This document shows, in pieces, positions 1-13,400 of a stretch of DNA of 64,000 nucleotides. Position 1 is the stretch's first letter. Every line of letters begins with the position of its first letter. The stretch is from Bostrychus sinensis. Lineage: Eukaryota > Chordata > Actinopteri > Gobiiformes > Eleotridae. The translations under genes were made by a program, and so were the position numbers. The stretch covers positions 25,119,206 to 25,183,205 of the forward strand of contig CM036252.1 in the NCBI GenBank assembly GCA_020698575.1. The letters run 5' to 3'. The notes under the pieces are model-generated. The model was not told the origin of the DNA and made no database searches. It saw nothing but the letters and a program-made list of their open reading frames with translations.

Positions 1-592
1 CAGGTCTTTTCAGTTTTAGTCTTTTCAGTTTTTAATAAACAAAACGTAAATGAACCAAAAATAAATTTACGCACAAAAGAAAAAACAAAAAGGAAACTCA
101 CGAAGGGAGAATGGTGGGTTGTAGTCAGGTCATGTGATGCAGCATGCCGGTTTCCGGGTTATGGGAATGTGAATGCGAGCATGGAATGGAGAGGATAAGA
201 TGGAGTGATGGAAGGGGAAATAAATCCAGGGAATCTGGAATATGGCTGATAGAAGACACTACCTCACTGCAGGGAATTCATTTGCATAGTAATAGTCCAC
301 TTACTGTGTATACATATATCTTTAATGTATTTTAATGTTCTTTTTCATTTTTACACAAAGAATCTTACGATATGCACTGGCTAAAACATCAGACATACCA
401 GACAGCAACTGCAGCTGAACAGTGACAATAACATTAGTGAAGGAAGTAACGAGCAAAGAAAGACACATAAATTATATTATCTACTATTCTACTTTTTCAT
501 TTTTGTTGCAGCATACAGACATAAATGATACAGTGCTTGTCACTGGCAATAATTATTCTCTAAACTCTGTTCTTAACCCACTTTGTTGACAG
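1..592. other. intron or upstream sequence of cd99l2
   Basis: No coding exon could be supported here. The stretch ends at the acceptor AG of the first cd99l2 exon in the window, so it is most likely intron of that gene, whose signal-peptide exon(s) must lie to the left. The short open frame at 144-335 has no recognisable product. Confidence 0.6.
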
Positions 593-3500
593 TGACAACA
601 ACACAGAAGCCTGCAACACCGGCAGCTCCAGCAGGTGGCGCTGGAGGGGCAGGTGGCGCTGGAGGGGCAGGTGATGGTAAGAACCACACAAGCAGCTGTT
701 ACGCATTAAATATTAATGTATATTGTTAAATATAGAAGGGTGGGGGGTGCGGGTGGGGCTATTTTTGTTGTGACTTTGCTATATGAACCCAACTCTGAAT
801 ATGAATTTTGTGCTTCTTTGTCAGTGCTTCTTTTAGCATTTTTTTATTTCATGTGCGTACTGTAGTACCTAGACATATCATTTAGCACAGTAAACAGACA
901 TTAAAAGTAGAGGTTACTGAGTTGGGAGTCTGAGGGTGTCGCCTGTTAAAAGGGACCCCTGAAAAATGTGACCTTTTTGTACCCATCTCCATGGCAACAA
1001 CGTGATGAGACCACAAACTACTCTCTCTGACTGTGTAGAGTACTAAATACATAAAGCTTCCACATGCCCTGAAAACTATCAGAGTAGTCAAGGATAAGAA
1101 TTTCAACTTTAGATAAACAATGCAATACACATAATAGAGTTAATGTTTGAGTTTTGACCCTCTGATGTTGCCGTAGTTTGTCAGTAAAAATAGAATAATT
1201 ATGAGACCTGCAATATAAACAAATAAAGTCGCTTGAAGAGCACAAATCTCTGCTAAGGCATTGGCCCTATCTTGCAATGATATAACTATAGTGCCCAGAC
1301 CTGGACTAGAAACCAGAGGTCTTCTAAATAGTTTAAGGTTAAATGCTCAGTCTGTTGAAAGATCCACTAAAACTAATCATTTGTGCCTTTACTCACCACT
1401 TGGCCATCTTGCATTGTCACAGAAATATCTATTGATTTCTTAAACGTGTGGTATGAAATTCAGGTCCAATGCTGTCACTGTTTTTGTAGACCTTTCCCTG
1501 GACGACTTCTTTGATGTCCCCACCAAAACCACCAAAGCCCCACCCAAAGTGGTCCCCAAGGCTCCTGCCAGCACCAAGGCTCCAGTGAAGCCCAAACCAG
1601 GTAAGAGCTGTGAATAGATTGCCTTCCTCCTGAGACCCTTACCTCACCCTCAGCTTGCACTGGCTTTGTACCCTTTTTTATTTGTTGCAACTACATTATT
1701 TGATATTAACTCTAAACCTTTACCACTAAAATATCTGCTGTTGTAGGCAATATTTAGAACATTTCACAAGCAAAGCGTAAACATACACATGGTTACAAAG
1801 CAACACCAATGGCTGTGTACCTCACATCCTAATAAATAATCATTATCATACACATTGCCTTTACTGGTTTACTAAAACAATGTTAATGTATGCAGTTTAG
1901 ATATGTAACAGCACAATACATGTCATGTCCATTGTCCTATTTATTGAATAGTTATAAATAGTTATTGTCGAATTGCATACCTTTGGCCATAGCTGGGACA
2001 TTTGCAAATGTTGTCTATTTAAAGGAGCAGACTAGTATTTTGTAAAAGAAAGTCTATGGTTGAATGCAATGGTTCATATACTGTGTAGTTCAGCACATAC
2101 CCATTGAGCAATTATAGTAAGCCAGTAAACCCCACAGAGCTAATAGTCAGTTCACTCGACAATGACGTGTCCCACATGACACATCACGACACTGCGCTCC
2201 CTGTGTGCGTTCAGCTTAAAAGTTCAAAACCCAGTGTGTGCATTTATATTAACTACTGCTTTTTATTCTGTTACTCATATTTAGTTACAGTTCTCTGTGA
2301 ATATTTGTACTTTTCAAGTTGCATATTGTGAGATAACTTGACGGAGACTGTTGCACACTATGTAACTCCAGACGCTTTACTATTGAGATAATGTAATGCT
2401 GGCAAATGTCTCAAGACAGAGGTGCCCCTATAAAGGGAGGGATTAAACATAACATAGTTGACAATCAGTTATTATGAATACAGCTGACGTAACCATGAAG
2501 ACTAAATTAGTGTCACAATAAACATTAACACATTCTCGTCTGGCAACAGTTCTGTACTAACCAAGTCATTTTAAAAACATCAGGCATGGTATCCTTTTTG
2601 TGTTACTTTTTCCCAATGATTTATTTTCTCCTGATTTGTTTTTCCCTTGCCCCACCTCGATCCTCCAAACCCCAGCTTCTGATGACTTTGACCTGTCTGA
2701 CGCCCTGGACCCCAACAACGACATTGCTGGCAAGGATAAGGATAAGAAAAGGGTGCAGGGAGGTGGGTACTAACTCTGACCTCAGCCTCGTACTCCAGCC
2801 CAAATATGAGAAATATAGTGTTGTATCATGACTAAGGTCTGCTGTATGTGGAGGACATGATCAAATATTAAAAAGACCTTAGTCATTTTTACATATTCTG
2901 GGCTGACAGAATATAGAAAACTATCTTCTTGTTTTTTTTCTGTTTCTGTTACGTGTTATGTTCCCTGCTTACTGGTTTCGACTATTGAAATCCAGAAAGA
3001 AACAGAGGCATAGTTACACAGTTCTATATCAGTTCTTTTCACTGTCTTTGATAACCATGTTGCCTATATAAAAATGCTGGAGAAAAGTGTTCTTGTTTTG
3101 TTTTTCGATTGTTTTTTTTTTTTGTGTTTTGTTTTGTATTTGACTTGATTTGCCCAGTTCCCTGCAGTGTGTCTGAGTCAGTGCTGTGATTGCAGGATTC
3201 TCCGACAGTGACCTGGCTGATGTTGGTAACGATAACACTTACAAACCTGACAAGGGCAAAGGTAAACAGACAATAATGAGGTTGTGCTGTCAAAGTAAAG
3301 CTCTGTTTTAATGGTACGTTGTGTGTTCTGTGTGCAGGCACCAGGCCCAGTGACCCTGACCACATCGACCAGTTCGATGACAACACTGGTGCGTGTCTTT
3401 GTACACAGTCATCCTAAAGCTCAGTGTGAGTCTGTGCCTAACATGTGTGTGTTTCAGAGACCACAGCTGAGGTGGGCACCATCGCCGGAATTGTTAGTGC

Positions 3501-4733
3501 AGTTGCCATGGCGCTGGTGGGCGCAATCACCAGCTACATCTCATACCAGAAGAAGAAATTCTGCTTCAGTATACAGCGTAAGGCTTTTGCTATTTAGTGG
3601 TATATAACTAGTATTTGCAATGGCCTGTTTATATTAGCTCCACCATGCAAGATATGTTTTTGTTTATTTATTTTATTTATTTGACCCCTATTATATCCAC
3701 TTGTTATTTATTTGTTCTTTTGTTTGCTAGATAACTGAAAAAGTTTTGATTTAGGATCCAGATTTATTTATTATTGCGAGTTAGGGGACAATTTTGTCTC
3801 TTGGCAAGTCCTGAATAGAGAGAGATGCATGACTGACACAATGAAAACATTTGTGCATAAAAAATATAATCTGTGGTCTGCTGGGACACAGTTATCCCAC
3901 ACCACATCAGTGCCTGAGGCAAAACAGGAGGCCTTAACAGGCCACTCAGGGACATCCACTCTATGTTTAGGACAGCTTTAATATACTCTATAAACTACAT
4001 TATGCATGTGTCTTATGTTGTGTATTAAAATATTGCCTGTTTATTCTGTCTCAGTTGAAGAGACTTTGTAAATAATAAACCTCAGTTTCACAGCCATTTC
4101 ACCTAAGTAGTAGTTAACTCTGCAAAATGTTTTCTAAAGTCATTCAGTCCTTTGTCACTTCTGTCCTCAAAGGTTTTGCTACAGACTTAGTTTAAACTTG
4201 GCTATTAAGTATGTGATACTAGTTAGTAGTAGTACAGAAGTTCATTGCACTTATTTGAGTTAACACTTAGTTGTGTGTTGGTATTACAGAGAGCCTGAAC
4301 GCAGAGATGGTGAAGTCTGAGAACCCAGATGCTGTGGTGGCCACAGAACCACAAGGTACTTATGTTATTCTTTATTACTTAAAGCTTAAATTATAAAATG
4401 TACAAATATCAATGTATAAATGTACAAGAGTTTATTATTTAACACTCAAACTTAACAAACAAAACAGTTTCTGACTTGTTGGTACCAATATTTGTATGTT
4501 CCGAAGCACCTCTGGGTAATATTCTGGTTATTTGGCTCTGTCTACCCAAGTCATTGGTTGTCGTAATATGTACGCAATTTTGTTATTATACTAATATTGA
4601 CAGCTGAGTATAAGTAAAAGTTGTTTGACCCAGGCATAGTAATTGCTGTGTGTTTTGTTTTGTGATTACAGTCCAGCAGACTCTCCTGGAGCCAGCCAAC
4701 GCAGAGCCTCCTGCTGAAGAGAACACTGTGTAA
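593..4733 (+). CDS. cd99l2: CD99 antigen-like protein 2 (5' partial)
   Basis: Single-pass cell-surface glycoprotein of the CD99 family; in mammals it takes part in leukocyte transmigration and cell adhesion. Eight exons join in frame: 593-676, 1490-1600, 2676-2762, 3196-3261, 3338-3388, 3458-3577, 4290-4355 and 4672-4733 (TAA at 4731-4733). The product has a Thr/Pro/Ala-rich, Gly-repeat segment, then acidic CD99L modules (DDFFDVPTK, SDDFDLSDALDPNND, GFSDSDLADVG), the conserved YKPDKGKG, a transmembrane helix starting at VGTIAGIVSAVAMALVG, the juxtamembrane YQKKKFCFSIQ and a short tail ending EENTV. All inner junctions are phase 1, which suits a modular protein. The 5' end with the signal peptide is outside the window. 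It faces mtmr1 tail to tail. The juxtamembrane sequence and exon order fit CD99L2 rather than CD99. Confidence 0.93.
619..672 (+). repeat. 18-bp tandem duplication inside a cd99l2 exon
   Basis: The unit ggtggcgctggaggggca occurs twice in direct succession and stays in frame, encoding Gly-Gly-Ala-Gly-Gly-Ala repeats in the extracellular stalk. A length change of 18 bp would keep the frame, so the site may be polymorphic. Confidence 0.7.
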
Positions 4734-4753
4734 CCTCCTAAAGACCCCAGACC

Positions 4754-4882
4754 TAACACACACATAACACACACATAACACACACATAACACACACATAA
4801 CACACACATAACACACACATAACACACACATAACACACACATAACACACACATCACACACACATCACACACACATCACACAC
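4754..4882. repeat. 11-bp minisatellite (taacacacaca)n
   Basis: About nine direct copies of taacacacaca are followed by three copies with tcacacacaca. The array starts about 20 bp after the cd99l2 stop codon and so lies in its 3' UTR. The Cys/Val/Met-rich frames on the other strand are artefacts of the repeat. Confidence 0.9.
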
Positions 4883-7800
4883 CCCAGATGCTGCAGATGC
4901 TGCACTGAATGTGACTTTTTTAACTTTAATTTACTGCTGTGAATCTTGGCTCATACCAAACTTTGCCAGTAGCTTTTGTATATAGTTATTTATTAATAAT
5001 TCAGACACATGTAGGTCTGCAGTTATCAGTTTGCCCTTATGTTTTTACCAATCAGGACCCACAAAGGCGACTAAAAGGCTGCATGTACAGCAGGAAGGAT
5101 TTTCATTTTTATCAATTTTTTTTGTGTGTAATTGGAGTAGCTCTCAATTTTGTGGAAACTGATTTCTGGGGCATTTGCAGCTTGTTATAGCACAGTGAAG
5201 AATGCATGCCAAGATGGAATTGAGTTTATTTCATATTTCATGCTATTTTAGAGGACTCAGTACTCAGATGAAGATGAAGAACATGGTTAGGAAAAAATAT
5301 TGAATTTTGAAAGCGGCAGGAACCATGTTCTTTTTTTTTTTTTTTTTTTTCTTGTTAGCACATTTGGGTATTTGTCTCATTTGAATGGAAAACCGTTCTC
5401 TTTTAGTCTCACGACTAGTTTGTAGATAATGATAAAAAAATAACAATAGACATTATTGTTAGACAAAAATAGACATTCATTTAAGATTGTAATGAGCCGT
5501 GTAATGACAAGTAAATATTAACTATGAGCCACATACTCAAACACATGAAGAAGAGTTGTAAAGAAGGCGTGTTATTTTCCATTTTTTTCCATATTCATAG
5601 ATGTAATAATAACAATAATAGAATAGTAATGATGTTAGTTGTGTATCTTATAAATGCAGTTGCCTTATTTTCAGTTGGTAATGTAAGGCATCTAATAATT
5701 GTCTTTTACTTACAGCTTGTGACTTTTCTAGTTTTCTATTTTTTTTTTTAGCCAACCTTTATTGACAATATTAAGGAAAGTTGCCTGGAGATTTGTTTTT
5801 AAGAAGGTTTTAAGGAAAAATTGCTAAACTCCAACAGCCTCAGACTAAGGCTGAATTATACCAATAATACTGTATGAAGAGAATAATCACTGCACCTGAT
5901 GTAGCATTACATATAAGCTAGCTAAATTATTCTGCTGCCTTTAATTTAAATTGAGTTTTTGAACAATGGAAACTGTTGGCACTTTGGTCTGGACTGTGGC
6001 AGGTTATTTGGTAACACTGCAGGACAACACTTGACCCTTTGTTAGCTTTCTGATTGGGTACTGACCGGCCAATCAGAGGGCTCCATTGTATAACACAAAT
6101 GTTGGGCCTATTGTTTTTAATAAGGCTAACAGCTAGCCACAACAACAATGTAGTAGCACCTAACAGTAGCAGAAATTATCATTATTTTCCACCCAAACTC
6201 GTGGCTGTAAATTTACCAAAAAAAGTAACAAATTAAATTTTATTTAGATTGCCTTTTCATTGGTTTTTAATGAAACTGACACATTTATGTACTGTAACTC
6301 AAACATGGAGACAGAGCAGGCTCAGCCTGACAAAACATCAGTTGAATGTATAATGCAATAATTGTCATCAGCCACAAACAATCTCAGTAAAAATCTGAGG
6401 ACAGAAAAGTGATGGACAATATGACCCCTGACACTGATGATTTACTTTGTGCAGCTCTAAAAGTCTTTAATGTGATGTAGAATGAGTGGATGGACCTCAG
6501 TAGTTGGTTGACAGTGAGTGTGTCATAGGTTAAAAGTGGTTGGCAGGTTAAGAATCATTCAGAAAATACAAGGTTGTTCAGATGATGTTAGCAGTAGTTA
6601 GCTTTTGGATTTGAGCAGTGTCTTGTGTGCTTTAGAGAGTAGTGCTGGTTGTAAATATTACGTGATCAGTTTTGTGTGTTCTGTGTGTTTGGGCTTATAC
6701 TCTTACCCTTGTCTTTTTACACTTTGTACCCAGGCTTAGCCTGTTAGCTGAGCTGACACTTTTGTAACTTCAGCTTTCTGGTAGTGTGCTTGTTCTGTGC
6801 TCCCAACACTACTGCTTGTGTGTAGGATAGTGGAGTCAAGTTTTCTGCTAAGGAACAGGCTTTTATTCTGAAATGCAGGACTTTTACATAATTTCCTGTT
6901 GGAAAAATGTAGACACTTTAGTGGCCTGTGAGCTGGTGATGGCGGAGAGAGCCAGATGATGATTACAAAGCTGCTTGGAACAGTCCATAGAGCTAAGTAC
7001 AGTATGGATATGATGAAGTCCTCAGCAAATAAGTGTACAGTTACATTACAAGCACTGGGTTTGGATTCTTCATGGTTCAGTCAGTGGGACAAGTAAGCAA
7101 CACAGACAAAGAAACCTACAATATCTCGTTTCTGATTTTGCTCGAGCCAGGGTGAGTTCCAGGTAATGGTACATACAGTGGACAGTGGGTTTATGCATAT
7201 CCATCTGACTTCGGCTCTGAACATACTGTAGCGAATAGTAACAGTAGCCTTTAAAGTATGTGTGCCAAAAATGACTGTGGACTCTTTTTTTATGATGCTG
7301 CAGCAGGACACTGTGTTTACAGATGCTAAGATGAATGTTTTTGTAGATAGGTCGTTCTTAATGATTGAGATGAATGCTACAAACTGGGGGAATTCAGTCT
7401 GAACTGATTGTAAACACAACTGTGTCACAAGTATCAGAATTTGGCAATCATGATCTGGCAGGCACTCTTTGTCTCAAAGTCCTTCTAATTATAATGTAAG
7501 AATTGGTATTTTACCTGTAAGCAAACACTTCATTTCAAATGAAGAGGTATATTTGCTGAAAACTGATGGGGAAAACAGACTCCTGTGTTTACTGAAATGG
7601 TGCTTCTGTTTTTGCCTTATGTCCTGTCCCGTAGGACACAGCAGTACTCATGTCCCACATCTCTACAGCTTAGTGAACAGCAGTGCAGCTCTGTCCTCAG
7701 GCCGGACGTCCTGGCCTGTCGTTAGGCCTGTAGCTGTTACACTCATAACACTGGTTCTCATTGGAAACACACAACAGCACAACTTTCAGTTTACTGGATG

Positions 7801-8808
7801 TATTGAATATGTGTGCCAGAGAAAAAAAACGTAGCAAAAATAGAACTTCACCAAAGATGAGAAAGATTGGACTGTAAAAGTTAAACCAGTAAAAAATGCA
7901 TTGCAAAAATTGCACCAGTTATAAAGATAATACTGTATACACTTTGCACCTAATTCTATTTGTCTTATCCTCACAAAAGGCACGGTTTTATAGGATTGAC
8001 AGCATGAATGTCACTTTACAATTGTCCTGTAAAACTTTTTTAACTACTTATTGACAATGTCAACATGGCACTGATGTCTGTGCCATTATGTATTGAGACT
8101 GTTTCTCAGTAGTCACAAAGTTAAATCTTTCTGAAACTGTAACAACATTAACTGTATGCGACTACTCACTGCCTTATCCACCGCATAACTAACATTACTG
8201 TGAGGCACTGTGCACTAACACTTGACCCACACTGGCCCTCATCCATACACTTCCTGTTCAGCCTATGCCCAAATATGGGCTTATGAAAAAAGTACATAAT
8301 CTTTGGATGTTACAGACGATTATAACTTGAGCTTAAACTGTTACCGCAAGTGAGATTTCTCTTTGTAAAGTACCCTCTCATTTTGCTGTGTTTGCTGTGC
8401 ATTGTGCCTTCTCCACTCACAGATAGGATGCAGTCACATGACCTGGGTCCACCTGTAGCCCTTGTGTTGCCCACCCCAGTGCCTGGTCCTGCACAGCCAC
8501 AAAAGACTTCATTCATAAAACCAACAGCTCTGTCCTTTTCCACAAACATTTGCTGAGGGCTCTACTACACTTTGTAAGCATATCCACACTAGGCCAGAGT
8601 ACTACCCCTCTGTACAGTCTCCTTGATGCATGCTTTTCTCTACACTTAACATTTACTATAGTAGCTAGGCAGTGTTAGCCTGTGTGTCTTTTTGACAACT
8701 GAATGTTGGACAGTCTTTACGCTTTAAGTGTAATTGTGAACAATCTGCTCTCTCTTATTATGATCGCTCTTTGGCAGTATGTTACAGCTCATTGTTACTA
8801 ATGAAGAA

Positions 8809-8814
8809 AATAAA
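8809..8814 (+). terminator. candidate poly(A) signal of cd99l2
   Basis: Canonical AATAAA on the + strand, about 4.1 kb after the stop, in the last stretch before the antisense mtmr1 tail. It was chosen for its position; shorter isoforms could use other signals. Confidence 0.45.
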
Positions 8815-8830
8815 CGATCCAAAAAGACAC

Positions 8831-10487
8831 CACAGCCTTTGAATGAGTTTATTTTTTAAAAGTGGAATGTCAGAAGTTTGTATGGCTTAGAGGTTTGTGA
8901 AGTATGTCAGTATTAAATATACAACTGAAAACATGTTTACAAAAAGAAGTCAGTCCATTTATTATAAACTTTTGTGAATAAAAACAATTGTTTTTAAATA
9001 ATCTGAGAACATCCTTATGCTACAAAACTGCTCACATTGGCTCATTATATAGTTTGCGTTCACACTGGCCCAAGTGTCCCAGATCACAAATTTGTTTGTT
9101 GGGCCTCAAAATTGACTACTATTAAGTATTAGTTTTCTCATAAATAAACCTTTAGCAGCTCTATCAGTTCAGATTTAGTTTGATGTAAAATAAATCTAAA
9201 ATGGGACACTTTTTCCTGTGATGTGAACATGGCCATCATGAAGCTGTGTAAACAAAAGTTAAAAACAGTAACTTGTGCACTCATTCCCACATACAAGATC
9301 ACTCAAGTCATCTCTATACAACATCAGCTGTCAGCATACAGTACTTTTCTTCTTTCACTGTACTTCATAATTTCCACCTTAATTCTACCAGATAACACTG
9401 GTCCAAAGCGTAAAACTATTAACAAAAAAAATGTACAGTAATGTGACAAAACATTAAAATAATTAACATGAATGATGAAAAACTGTAAAACATAAAAATG
9501 TAATACATGAATATACAAGGCAGCAATGACTTGTGTGTTTGACGGTAAACCTTTGCTCTGCACAACTGAAATAGAATAAAATTTATTGTGATGTGAACTG
9601 TACAAACTGACCTGGATTAAATATACAACTTACTAACAAGTATACCTTTGTAATAAAGATCCTATTGTGAAATAAATACAGTACTAGTTAACAGTGAGAT
9701 CAATTGTGTATAAATATGAAAATGAATAAGTTCATCCAAAACCAACAATGCTGGTTCCACATTAAAACTTTTGAATTTCCAAATTTGTAAATAATTATCG
9801 TCATTGCGACTTTTATGGCACAAAAATCTCAACATCACTTCAAAAAAGAAAAAGAAACAGTAACAAAATTACCTGCAATGGATTATATTTTTTTCAATAA
9901 TTTATTTGACCTAAAAAAACACCTTTTGCATTATGATCCCTCACTATTTTGACCTAGTCTGGGCAGTCGTGTTTTTAGAGGGCAGAGCAAATGGACACAG
10001 ATTAAATGCAATTGGATAAATACAGTATTTAACCAATCACTATTTAGGGAATGGTACCAACTTGTGCAGGATACAGCCAACTAGAAAACACAGCACTACT
10101 TAAATCTCACCCCATTTTAGATAAATTTGTGACTGAGCAGTAGTACTGATCTAAACAGAACAATGCTGGAATAAGAGGATTCCACACTGCCCAAAGTAAA
10201 TGGGTCTGGCTGGTCCTGCTAGTTTTGAGTCTGTTTTGAGTCAATTAAAAATAGGTAATATTTTTTGGATAACACTAACATAAATTATAAACATTGTAAC
10301 TAAAAAGAAAATAATAATGTAAAAAAATACATGATACAAGTGTTCAAATTAACACTATAATAAAACTAATTTAAATACTGACTTATCCTTTTTGTTCTCA
10401 ATATATTTGGGTTGGTAGTTGTTACTTTGCTCAGTGAATTGACTCAAATCTTTGTTGCCAAGTGCATAAGCGATGATGTGTTAGACG
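8831..10487 (-). other. probable 3' UTR of mtmr1
   Basis: AT-rich sequence directly downstream (on the - strand) of the mtmr1 stop at 10488-10490, ending near the minus-strand AATAAA. No conserved coding frame was found. Confidence 0.5.
8848..8853 (-). terminator. candidate poly(A) signal of mtmr1
   Basis: TTTATT on the + strand is AATAAA on the - strand. It would end an mtmr1 3' UTR of about 1.65 kb (8.83-10.49 kb). A second TTTATT at about 8955-8960 is an upstream alternative. Confidence 0.45.
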
Positions 10488-13400
10488 TCAGACAGACGTG
10501 TGCAGGGGCGTCCCGGCGTGTGTGGGGGAGGGAGAGTGCTCAGAGGACGAGGACAGTGAGTGAGTGGCAGCCTCCTTCTGCAGCTCCTCCAGTCTCCTTT
10601 GAAGTTCTGCTCGGACAATCAGCAGGTCCTTGAGGGTCTGGTGCACCGGGACCTGGACACAACAAACAACACAGTAAACTATCAGGCCATAGGGCTAAGA
10701 ATAACAAAATATAATTGGTTGGTTTAACAAGGCCTGCACACACCATAATTTATTGTAATTGCAATATTAACAACTTTAATATAATGTAAATATCACAAAC
10801 TGATATTTCTGCATTAAGGCATTCTGTGTGACTGACCTAAGGTACTTTGTATGCTAAAACAACTGACCAACCAGACTTTCAAGGAAAACTATTTATTCAC
10901 CTAATGGTATATTGTACTGGGAAACATTTGTTAGGACTTTAATTTAATTTAATGAAGGATTTTAAAGACTCCAAAAGGGATTGTCCCATTGGGTTTTCGT
11001 ACAACATTGAATTAATGGCTGATATTACAAAGTGTCTACATTAGCACCAGCTATGTCTACTTACACAGCAAAACAGTCTGAAAAGAAAAACAAACACAGA
11101 GACAGCTAAAAATGAAATACCAAAAAATATTGGCAAGTTGTAACTTTATTTTGATGTAATGTCTTAGTACTTTGTGGTCGCAAATTGATCCAGTATTTCT
11201 TTTTTAGAAATTAAGGTAGCCATGCAGGCACAGTATTTGGAATAGGGGTTTTAATAAAATAGGGTTATTTTTTCTTTATATAATTCTGTTCAATTCCAAA
11301 ATAGATTAAAATATTATTATCAACATTATTTAACATACTTGCTCTATTCTGTATCTGTATGTTTTCTTCATATTATGCACCCCTAGGTATGAAGTTTATT
11401 GGAGCCTGACCTGTGGCCTCATGCGGGGGTTCCAGCGTGCGTAGTAGCCTGTCCACAGCTCTAAATGTCTGGATGACACCAGTGGATACAGAACGTGGTG
11501 CTCATAGTCCACAAAGAAGGGGTTTGTGAAGTCTTCAGGTTGGCTAAGAGAAGGGCATAAATACTGTCAGACAATGGCACACAACACTTGTATAAAAATT
11601 CAGCGTAGTCCAATGTGTGTCTCACCTGTTAATGTAGGACCAAAGAGAGATGGTCTTACTTTGTACTTCCTAAACAGGACGGCAGAAGACAAAGTGAGGC
11701 CTAGCCCTGAGCTTATTTGTGATTATAATGTATAGTACGTACCTGGGCTGTCCTCTCCTGTTCACTGTTGTAAAGGAACGTCCCAAACAGACAACTGTAC
11801 AGATGATCCAACACTGTGATCAGGAACAGCTCGTTAAACTCAAAGGCTGCTGGGAACTGTAATCACACAAAGAGACAGCAGTTTTAATAAAAAGGTTGGC
11901 ATATTTCTAATTATCACACAAGCTTGGTATTAAACTACTGTTTCAAAAGTAAGGAAGCTCTCACCTGTCGAGTCATCTGCCATACACAGTCAATGAACTG
12001 GACAAAAAGAGGCGAGCGCTCAGAACTAGAGTGGTTGTCTTCTCCATGACCGATGCGCTGCCAAAACATAAAAATTAAGTAATACTCCAAAGATATGATC
12101 ATAATCAAAAGATTAGTCATAAAAATGGTTTAAAGATGATAACGTTTTTAAATTTAAGACTATTGATCCTTACAGAAGCAAATTTGTGTCCAAAACTGAT
12201 CCACTCCTTCTCCACCAGAACCTGTAAAAACACAATATTCATTACTATGAACCTATATAGTTACCACATTAATTTGTAAACAACAACTACAACTGTCTAC
12301 AACTGTACTCTTTATTCATTTATTTGCATTGACTACTATTATACAGCAAAAAATGCAATAATATTTTAGCTTAGCACTTAAATATATTATGAGTAATCCT
12401 ACATAAAAAAAAAAAGCATTTTAAATCCTGCGTGTTAAAATATTGCTTGGAACCTGGAATCCTTGTATGGTGCGGTAGTAGCTGTCCAGCATCAACATGG
12501 CCAAAGAGGTGAGCTGAGAGGTCCGGTCCCAACCGTCACTGCAGTGCACCACCACAGAGGTCTTCCCCGACTCCAACTTATCAGCAACCTTCACCGCTCC
12601 TGCCAGTAACAGCTGAGTAAGACACACATAATAGACACATTAAAAATGATACAAAGTAAAATGAAAAAAGGCCACATAAGTGTTATTTTAATCTAATCAG
12701 CGCCTTTTAATTTTACATTGGAAACACCCATTAAGTAGAATTTGGAAGTGTGTGGTTTAACAAAATAGTACAGTTTAGGGCTGCTCAAAACATAGCAAAT
12801 TAATAATGACAAACTAGACATTCAAATATCAAAATTCATATTTTATTATTGGATATAACATCTTCTGGAAATATGCAGCCCTAATAAAATACAGCCCTTC
12901 TTTTTCCTGTTTCCAACAAACTGAGCATTTATAAAGAGTTCCCTCTTTATAAAAAATGTTTTTTTTCTTGAACATACTTTGATTATGGGCATTTAAGAAC
13001 ATTGTTATGTAAAATTTCCATCAGACCTACAGTGGGGCAAAAAAGTATTTAGTCAGCCACCAATTGTGCAAGTTCTCCCACTTAAAAAGATGAGAGAGGC
13101 TTGTAATTTTCATCATAGGTATACCTCAACTATGAGAGACAAAATGAGAAAAAAAATCCATAAAATCACATTGTCTGATTTTTATAGAATTTATGGTGGA
13201 AAATAATTATTTGGTCACCTACAAACAAGCAAGATTTGTGTCTCTCACAGAGCTGTAACTTCTTCTGTAAGAGGCTCCTCTGTCCTCCACTCAGTTACCT
13301 GTATTAATGGCACCTGTTTGAACTGGTTATCTATATAAAAGACACCTGTCCACAACCTCAAACAGTCCCACTCCAAACTCCACTATGGCCAAGACCAAAG

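Larger units (their letters stand above)
4734..8830 (+). other. probable long 3' UTR of cd99l2
   Basis: This stretch follows the cd99l2 stop and has no supported coding exon. The most convincing sense poly(A) signal is AATAAA at 8809-8814, and antisense mtmr1 sequence begins just beyond it. It is AT-rich, with poly-T runs at 5332-5350 and 5740-5750. Short open frames such as 7469-7834 resemble nothing known. The UTR extent is inferred from signals, not transcripts. Confidence 0.5.

Noticed and set aside
4551..4871. Cys/Val-rich open frames on the - strand
   Set aside because: Translation of the 11-bp minisatellite antisense to cd99l2.
4754..4882. Array of short direct repeats as a possible CRISPR
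   Set aside because: Units of 11 bp without spacers in a vertebrate 3' UTR; it is a minisatellite.
7081..7834. Open frames of 115 and 121 residues behind cd99l2
   Set aside because: No recognisable similarity, low-complexity composition and position in a probable 3' UTR.
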